Source: Bordetella parapertussis
Lineage (GTDB): Bacteria > Pseudomonadota > Gammaproteobacteria > Burkholderiales > Burkholderiaceae_C
Length of the DNA stretch: 54,294 bases
Direction: 5' to 3'
NCBI GenBank assembly: GCA_945875935.1
Contig: CAMCNE010000003.1
Coordinates: 1 to 54,294 of the forward strand
Shown here: in pieces, positions 49,232-54,294 of the stretch
Layout of the letters: every line of letters starts with the position of its first letter
How positions within the stretch are numbered: position 1 is the stretch's first letter
Program-made: the position numbers and the translations under genes
Notes under the pieces: model-generated
Database searches by the model: none
Told to the model about the DNA's origin: nothing
What the model saw: the letters and a program-made list of their open reading frames with translations, nothing else

Positions 49232-50653
49232 ATGTCCAGCCGACACCCTCTGCCCTACGCCTACGCGCGCGCCCACACGGTGCTGCTTGACGACGAAGGC
49301 GACCGTCTGGTGCTGTGGGCGCCGGAGACAGTTTCGCTGTCGGCGCTCGCCGAGGTGCTGCGCCTGTACGACGTGGATGCCCTCGAGAGAGAACCCGCAG
49401 AAACGCTCGTCAACCGCATCGCGGTGGCCTATGCCGGCAGCGAATCGAGCGCGGCCACCGTCATCGGCGAGGTCGAAAGCGAAGCCGATCTGAGCCGCAT
49501 GATGCAAGAGCTGCCGGCGATCGAGGACCTGCTTGAAGCCTCGAATGACGCTCCGATCATCCGCATGCTCAACGCGCTGCTGACGCAAGCAGCCAAGGAC
49601 GGCGCGAGCGACATCCACATCGAGCCCTACGAGCGCAGCAGTTCGGTGCGCTTTCGTGTGGACGGCACGCTGCGCGAGGTGGTGCAACCCAACAAGGCTT
49701 TGCACGCGGCACTGATCTCTCGCCTGAAGATCATGGCCGAGCTCGACATCTCCGAAAAGCGCCTGCCGCAAGACGGGCGCATCTCGCTGCGCATTGGCGG
49801 ACGTGCGGTCGATGTGCGCGTGAGCACCCTGCCGTCGTCGCACGGTGAACGCGCGGTGCTGCGACTGCTCGACAAGGGCGAATCGAAATTCACGCTCGAA
49901 GGTCTGGGCATGAGCGGCGATGTGCTGAGCAACTTCGACCGTTTGGTGCAGCAGCCTCACGGCATCGTGCTGGTGACCGGGCCGACCGGATCGGGCAAGA
50001 CGACCACGCTGTATGCCTCGCTCGGCCGCGTGGACACCGCCACCACCAACGTGCTGACCGTCGAAGACCCGGTCGAGTACGAACTCGGCGGCATCGGACA
50101 AACGCAGGTCAACCCGAAGATCGATCTGACCTTTGCCAAGGCCCTTCGCGCCATCCTGCGCCAGGACCCGGACGTGATCATGATCGGCGAGATCCGCGAC
50201 TTCGAGACCGCGCAGATCGCCATCCAGGCCTCGTTAACCGGCCATCTGGTGCTGGCCACGCTGCACACCAACGACGCACCGAGCGCGGTGACCCGACTGA
50301 CCGACATGGGCGTCGAGCCCTTCCTGCTCAGCTCCAGCTTGCTGGGCGTGTTGGCGCAGCGATTGGTGCGCAAGCTGTGCGTGGCTTGCAAGAAGGCCGA
50401 TGCTCAGGGCCGCTACCACCCCGTGGGCTGCGCCGAGTGCGGGCAAACGGGCTACAAGGGCCGCACCGGCGTCTATGAACTGATGTGCGCCAACGACGAG
50501 GTTCGCGCGCTGATTCACGGCCGGGCGGCCGAGCCGCAATTGCTCGAGGCCGCCGAACAGGCCGGTCTGCGCTCGATGCGAGAAGACGGCGAGCGTCTGG
50601 TCGGTGAAGGCATCACCTCCGCCGAAGAGGTGATGCGTGTCACGCGAGAGTGA
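49232..50653 (+). CDS. gspE: Type II secretion ATPase GspE
   Basis: This 473-residue cytoplasmic ATPase drives pseudopilus assembly. It has a short N-terminal domain, ASDIHIEPYE near residue 130, Walker A GPTGSGKTTT near 250, the Asp box DPDVIMIGEIRDFETA, the His box TGHLVLATLHTND and a tetracysteine zinc site (CVAC and CAEC) near 385-410 with a loop shorter than in E. coli-type GspE. NEIGHBOUR: it follows gspD by 33 bp. The N-terminal N1 domain of some GspE proteins is absent. Confidence 0.96.
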   Translation: MSSRHPLPYAYARAHTVLLDDEGDRLVLWAPETVSLSALAEVLRLYDVDALEREPAETLVNRIAVAYAGSESSAATVIGEVESEADLSRMMQELPAIEDLLEASNDAPIIRMLNALLTQAAKDGASDIHIEPYERSSSVRFRVDGTLREVVQPNKALHAALISRLKIMAELDISEKRLPQDGRISLRIGGRAVDVRVSTLPSSHGERAVLRLLDKGESKFTLEGLGMSGDVLSNFDRLVQQPHGIVLVTGPTGSGKTTTLYASLGRVDTATTNVLTVEDPVEYELGGIGQTQVNPKIDLTFAKALRAILRQDPDVIMIGEIRDFETAQIAIQASLTGHLVLATLHTNDAPSAVTRLTDMGVEPFLLSSSLLGVLAQRLVRKLCVACKKADAQGRYHPVGCAECGQTGYKGRTGVYELMCANDEVRALIHGRAAEPQLLEAAEQAGLRSMREDGERLVGEGITSAEEVMRVTRE

Positions 50654-50742
50654 TGTGGGCGGCCCGGTTGTCTCGCTCGTGCCCCCCAAAGGCGCCGTGC
50701 GGATTTTCGTGGCCGGGCGGCTGACATTGAGCCGCAGCTGAC
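50654..50742. other. Palindrome-bearing gap between gspE and gspF
   Basis: This 89-bp gap interrupts an otherwise tightly packed operon. GGCGGCCCGG near 50660 has an imperfect inverted match in CCGGGCGGC near 50714, so the two could pair as a long-range stem. Between them is GTGCCCCCCAAAGGCGC, partly matching the palindrome cluster at 13864. It may be a worn dispersed intergenic repeat. No ORF or promoter is evident. Confidence 0.35.
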
Positions 50743-51957
50743 ATGCCGGCCTACAAGTTCGAGGCGCTGACCGCCGCAGGCAAAACCACCACCGGCCTGC
50801 TGGAAGCCGACAACCCACGCGCGGTCCGGGCCCAGCTGCGTGCCCAGGCACTGGTGCCATTGCTGGTGACGCAGGTGGCCTCGGCAGGCGCCAAGGGCAA
50901 GGGTCTGCATTTCACGCAGCGGGTTTTTTCGTCGACCGCGCTGGCCGTGTGGACGCGCCAGCTCGCAGGGCTTGTGGGCAGCGGCTTGCCGCTTGAGCGC
51001 GCGCTGACCGCGCTCAGCGATGAGTCCGAGGACCCCAAGCAGCGTGAACTGGTCGCGCACCTGCGCTCCGAAGTCAACGCCGGCTCGCCCTTCGCCAGCG
51101 CGCTGGGCAGCGCCGCGCGTGAATTCGACGACGTCTATCGCGGCGTCGTGGCCGCTGGCGAACAAAGCGGAGCGCTGGGCCAGGTTCTCGAACGCCTGGC
51201 TGACGATCTGGAAGAGCGCCAGGAACTCAAGGCCAAGTTGATCGGGGCCACGCTGTACCCGGCCATCGTGTCGCTGATCGCGGTGGTCATCGTGATCTTT
51301 CTGGTCACCTATGTGGTGCCGCAGGTGGCATCGGTGTTCACCAGTTCCAAACGTGCACTGCCGGGCCTGACCGTGGCGATGCTTTCGATCAGCAGCTTTC
51401 TGCGCCATTACGGCTGGCTGCTGCTGCTGCTCATCGCTGCGGGTGTGACAACCCTGATGCTGATGCTGCGCAGCCCGGCCTTTCGCGAGCGTTTTGACGC
51501 CGGGATGCTCAAGCTGCCGCTGGTCGGCCGACTCAGCCGTGGCTACAACGCCGCGCGTTTCGCGGGCACCCTGGCCATGCTGGCCGGCGCGGGCGTTCCC
51601 ATCCTGAAGGCATTGCAGGCGGCTGCCGAGACGTTGTCGAACACCGCCATGCGCGCCGATGCGTTGGATGCGCTGGTGCGCGTGCGCGAGGGTGCGCCGC
51701 TCGCCTCGGCACTGGCAGGCAAGAAACGCTTTCCGGGATTGCTGTCGATGTTCGCCCGACTCGGTGAGCAGACCGGCCAGCTGCCCGAAATGCTCGACCG
51801 CGCCGCCAAGCAGTTGTCGGCCGAAGTGCAGCGACGCGCGCTGCAAATGGCCACCATCCTCGAGCCGTTGCTGATCGTGGCCATGGGCGGCGTGGTGATG
51901 CTCATCGTGCTGGCGGTGCTGCTGCCCATCATCCAGCTGAATACCTGGGTGAAGTAG
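50743..51957 (+). CDS. gspF: Type II secretion inner-membrane platform protein GspF
   Basis: This 404-residue polytopic protein has two GspF repeats. The first contains FTRQLAGL-type VWTRQLAGLVGSGLPLERAL and YRGVVAAGEQSGALGQVLERLADDLE; the second contains RFAGTLAMLAGAGVPILKAL and FARLGEQTGQLPEMLDRAAK. Transmembrane helices are at about 170-195, 220-240 and 375-398 (GGVVMLIVLAVLLPII). GspF is the membrane hub around which the pseudopilus assembles. It is the last T2SS gene here; gspO is absent. Confidence 0.95.
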   Translation: MPAYKFEALTAAGKTTTGLLEADNPRAVRAQLRAQALVPLLVTQVASAGAKGKGLHFTQRVFSSTALAVWTRQLAGLVGSGLPLERALTALSDESEDPKQRELVAHLRSEVNAGSPFASALGSAAREFDDVYRGVVAAGEQSGALGQVLERLADDLEERQELKAKLIGATLYPAIVSLIAVVIVIFLVTYVVPQVASVFTSSKRALPGLTVAMLSISSFLRHYGWLLLLLIAAGVTTLMLMLRSPAFRERFDAGMLKLPLVGRLSRGYNAARFAGTLAMLAGAGVPILKALQAAAETLSNTAMRADALDALVRVREGAPLASALAGKKRFPGLLSMFARLGEQTGQLPEMLDRAAKQLSAEVQRRALQMATILEPLLIVAMGGVVMLIVLAVLLPIIQLNTWVK

Positions 51958-51999
51958 CAGCAACGACCGAGACATCCATTTTTATCAACAGGGGAAATC

Positions 52000-52305
52000 A
52001 TGTTCGTTTGGCTGAGCACCAAAAAATCAACCGAGTTTGGCAAAGAACTGGCAAAAATGCTGATGGAGCTGATGCCACAAGATACCCCTTTGAACGACAG
52101 CAAGCGTGCCTCAAAGGCGAATTACGCCAAAGAGAAAATGCGCAAACGCATCGTTCAATTCAAGCAAGAGGAAATTCTGAATTTCTACAAGACGGCGAAG
52201 CTGCTGAATTCATTCAAGTGGGAACTGAAGGATGCGGGCTATGACCAGGAAACCACCAACGGGTTCGCGTCATGGATTCTGATTTGCTTGCGGTCATCAA
52301 GTTGA
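52000..52305 (+). CDS. Orphan hypothetical protein, low GC
   Basis: This 101-residue frame has a good GGGGAAAT ribosome binding site ahead of its ATG. The protein is Lys-rich, with probable helices around residues 10-27 and 40-70 (KMRKRIVQFKQEEILNFYKTAKLLNSF). I recognise no family. There is no signal peptide or convincing membrane segment. A hand count gives about 43 percent GC for 52001-52060, far below the neighbours, suggesting recent acquisition. It lies between gspF (42 bp) and the SPINDLY-type gene (74 bp), all on the plus strand. It could be a non-coding AT-rich filler, but the ribosome binding site favours translation. Confidence 0.55.
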   Translation: MFVWLSTKKSTEFGKELAKMLMELMPQDTPLNDSKRASKANYAKEKMRKRIVQFKQEEILNFYKTAKLLNSFKWELKDAGYDQETTNGFASWILICLRSSS

Positions 52306-52379
52306 TCAATTCAACTCCTGTCGCCCATCATTCATCAATAAACTTGGTGAAACTTTCATAGTTTTCGTCTGATCTTCGA

Positions 52380-54294
52380 ATGATCAAAAACCTTTTGAGG
52401 CAGCTGATCCCGTCGCGTCAGGGTGTATCTCCAGGCGGCGGGGATACCGCCAAGGCGGACAGCCTCATCGAAGAAGGCAACCGCGAAGAAAAAGCGCAGC
52501 GACTGCAACTCGCCGAGGAGCTTTACCAACAGGCTGTTGCCATCGCACCGGGCCATGCGAAAGCTCACCTGAACCTTGGCGTGCTGCTGGCGGAAAAGGG
52601 TGATGTGGCGGGCGCGACCCGCGCCTACGAGGCGGTGCTCAGCATCGACCCCGAGCACGCGTTTGGCAACTACAACTTTGCGAGACTGGTCTACCTGAGC
52701 GGCAACCCCAAGCAGGCCGAGACCTTGCTGCGAGCAGCCCTGCGCAAGAAGCCCGACTTCGCGCAGGCGGCCGCACTCCTCTCGCACACGCTTGAAGCCC
52801 TGAAGGACTCCGCCGGGGCCGTCGAGGCGATGGAGCTGGCGCTGTGTCTGGAGCCTGACAACTTCAGCTCATGGCTGAGCTTGGCCATCATGCTCAGCGA
52901 TCTGAAGCGAAACGAAGAAGCGCAGCGCGCAGCAAGGCGAGCGCTGGCTCTCGAGCCGCGCAGCCCTGAGGCCCTGCGGCTGCTCGGTCTGGTGTTGTGC
53001 GCTCAAGGCTTTGCACTTGAGGCGCTGGAACCCTTGCGCGAATTCATCCAGATCGATCCGACACGGTTCGAGACCCAATCGTTCGAGTTGGGACTCTTGA
53101 ACTTCGATGAAGCCTTGAGCGCACAAGAGATCTTCGACAAACACCGCCAGTTCGGCGCTCGGCTGGAGCAGGCTTTCCCGGCCCGGTTCGAAAGCTATCT
53201 GGGCAACTCGGACAAGGAACGGCGCTTGCGGGTGGGCTATGTCTCGGCCGACTTTTGCACCCATCCGGTGATGCTCTTTCTGATTCCGGTGCTCGAGCGG
53301 CACAACCGGGCGCATTTCGAGATCTTCTGCTACTCGACCACCGCCAATTCAGACCGCATCACCGAGCGCGTGCGCGGCCTGTGCGACCAGTGGGTGGACG
53401 TGACGGATCTGTCTCACCCGCAATTGGCAGACAGGATTCATGCAGACGCCATCGATGTATTGATCGACCTGACGGGTCATACGCGGCTGTACAGACTGCC
53501 GGTATTCAGCCAACAGCCCGCCCCCATTCAAGCCACTTGGGTCGGATACCTGAATACAACGGGATTGACACGGATGGATTACAGGCTTTGCGATGTGCGC
53601 ACAGACCCCCCGGAAATTTCTCAGCCTCTTCATACCGAAACTCTGATTCCACTTCCGAACAGTCAGTGGTGCTACCGGCCTTTCATCGACAAGGAAGTTG
53701 CGGTTGAGTCGCCTGTCGAAAAAAATGGTTACATCACTTTCGGGTCTCTCAACAGCGCTTTAAAGATAACTTCCGTGATGTGCAGACGTTGGGGTGAACT
53801 GCTTTCACGTGTTCCGAATTCAAGGTTGTTGATGGTGGATATCAACTCCGAACAAAAACGAGAATCCATCAGGTTCGAGTTATTCGATATGGGCATATCA
53901 GATGACCGCTTCGAATTCTTGCCACGGGTCGACTTGACCGTCTATTACGACCTTTTCAGCTTCATCGACATTTCTCTGGACAGCTTTCCATACGGCGGCG
54001 GCACGACCACTTTCGATTCCCTGTGGATGGGCGTTCCGGTGGTCGCAGCCATGGGGTCGACCCCGGTTTCGCGCAGTGCGGCGAGCATTCTTTCGGCCTT
54101 GGGGCTCGACGCCTGGATCGCGCCGGCGATCGATCGCTATGTCGAAGTGGCTGCCGCCCTGGCCGCAGACCACCAGGCCGTCGTCGAATTGCGCCGGACA
54201 CTGCGTCAGACATTGAAGCACTCACCGCTGACCGATGAGGCCACCTTCGTGCGCGATCTGGAAGCCGCCTATCGCCAAATGTGGGTCACAGGCA
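52380..54294 (+). CDS. TPR-containing SPINDLY/OGT-type glycosyltransferase, 3' end cut
   Basis: The frame from ATG at 52380 stays open to the window end (638 codons). Residues about 20-240 are TPR repeats (AKAHLNLGVLLAEKGDVAGATRAYEAVLSIDP in part, and similar units). From about 280 follows the GT41-like catalytic region: LRVGYVSADFCTHPV, IDLTGHTRLYR, QATWVGYLNTTGLTRMDYRL, YGGGTTTFDSLWMGVPVV and SRSAASILSALGLDAWIA. Bacterial members transfer sugars to protein Ser/Thr or unknown acceptors; donor and acceptor are unknown here. The visible end, FVRDLEAAYRQMW, suggests only a few residues are missing. GC swings strongly inside the gene: high in the TPR part, about 43-48 percent at 53701-53880, high again after 54000. 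Confidence 0.88.
   Translation, partial: MIKNLLRQLIPSRQGVSPGGGDTAKADSLIEEGNREEKAQRLQLAEELYQQAVAIAPGHAKAHLNLGVLLAEKGDVAGATRAYEAVLSIDPEHAFGNYNFARLVYLSGNPKQAETLLRAALRKKPDFAQAAALLSHTLEALKDSAGAVEAMELALCLEPDNFSSWLSLAIMLSDLKRNEEAQRAARRALALEPRSPEALRLLGLVLCAQGFALEALEPLREFIQIDPTRFETQSFELGLLNFDEALSAQEIFDKHRQFGARLEQAFPARFESYLGNSDKERRLRVGYVSADFCTHPVMLFLIPVLERHNRAHFEIFCYSTTANSDRITERVRGLCDQWVDVTDLSHPQLADRIHADAIDVLIDLTGHTRLYRLPVFSQQPAPIQATWVGYLNTTGLTRMDYRLCDVRTDPPEISQPLHTETLIPLPNSQWCYRPFIDKEVAVESPVEKNGYITFGSLNSALKITSVMCRRWGELLSRVPNSRLLMVDINSEQKRESIRFELFDMGISDDRFEFLPRVDLTVYYDLFSFIDISLDSFPYGGGTTTFDSLWMGVPVVAAMGSTPVSRSAASILSALGLDAWIAPAIDRYVEVAAALAADHQAVVELRRTLRQTLKHSPLTDEATFVRDLEAAYRQMWVTG

Overview
This window looks like a chromosomal segment of a betaproteobacterium of the order Burkholderiales, probably a Comamonadaceae or Rubrivivax/Leptothrix-type genome. 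The reasons are high GC, dense operons with four-base start/stop overlaps, and gene neighbourhoods familiar from that order: gltB-gltD followed by an mla operon that contains mlaA, pilMNOPQ followed by aroK-aroB-dgt with a divergent PBP1A gene, cyaY divergent from lptM-lysA, and gspC divergent from gspG-F. The order is inferred from synteny and protein resemblance; no 16S rRNA or tRNA gene is present. Nearly everything is housekeeping or cell-envelope machinery. I see no prophage, CRISPR array, complete insertion sequence or biosynthetic cluster.

Layout. 1-2668: sugar phosphate metabolism, with pgi (5' end only) and tal on the minus strand and zwf divergent from them. 2697-6592 (minus): mlaF-E-D-A-C-B, the retrograde phospholipid transport system. 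6667-12984 (minus): gltB-gltD, glutamate synthase. 12985-14092: an accessory pocket with a REP-like inverted pair, an eroded IS200/RAYT-type transposase whose catalytic residues are gone, and palindromic DNA. 14093-22429 (plus): the minor pilin operon fimT-pilV-W-X-Y1-E. 22461-30432 (minus): pilM-N-O-P-Q, aroK, aroB, dgt. 30699-35688: PBP1A, cyaY, lptM, lysA and a DUF3047-like lipoprotein. 35832-38499: a general porin, coq7 and an OsmC-type protein. 38500-38834: an intergenic region with a strong candidate small RNA. 38835-40415: ilvA. 40454-51957: a type II secretion system, gspC opposed to gspG-H-I-J-K-L-M-N-D-E-F. 52000-54294: an orphan low-GC ORF and a TPR/SPINDLY-type glycosyltransferase that reaches the right edge.

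How the genes fit together. Two related trans-envelope machines sit about 10 kb apart: the type IV pilus alignment complex, secretin and minor pilins, and the type II secretion system. Neither set includes the prepilin peptidase, so both presumably depend on a PilD encoded elsewhere. The Mla system, the LPS-assembly lipoprotein LptM, PBP1A and the porin add outer-membrane and wall maintenance. aroK/aroB, lysA, ilvA and gltBD supply amino acid and wall precursors, and coq7 supplies ubiquinone.

The least ordinary observations are: a small RNA candidate at about 38622-38709 with a CU-rich tract that copies the ribosomal anti-Shine-Dalgarno core and ends in a perfect ten-pair terminator; a RAYT-like gene lacking both HUH histidines and the tyrosine, next to REP-like palindromes in front of gltB; a 13-codon ORF with a consensus ribosome binding site between gspK and gspL; and sharp GC drops in the orphan ORF at 52000 and inside the SPINDLY-type gene.
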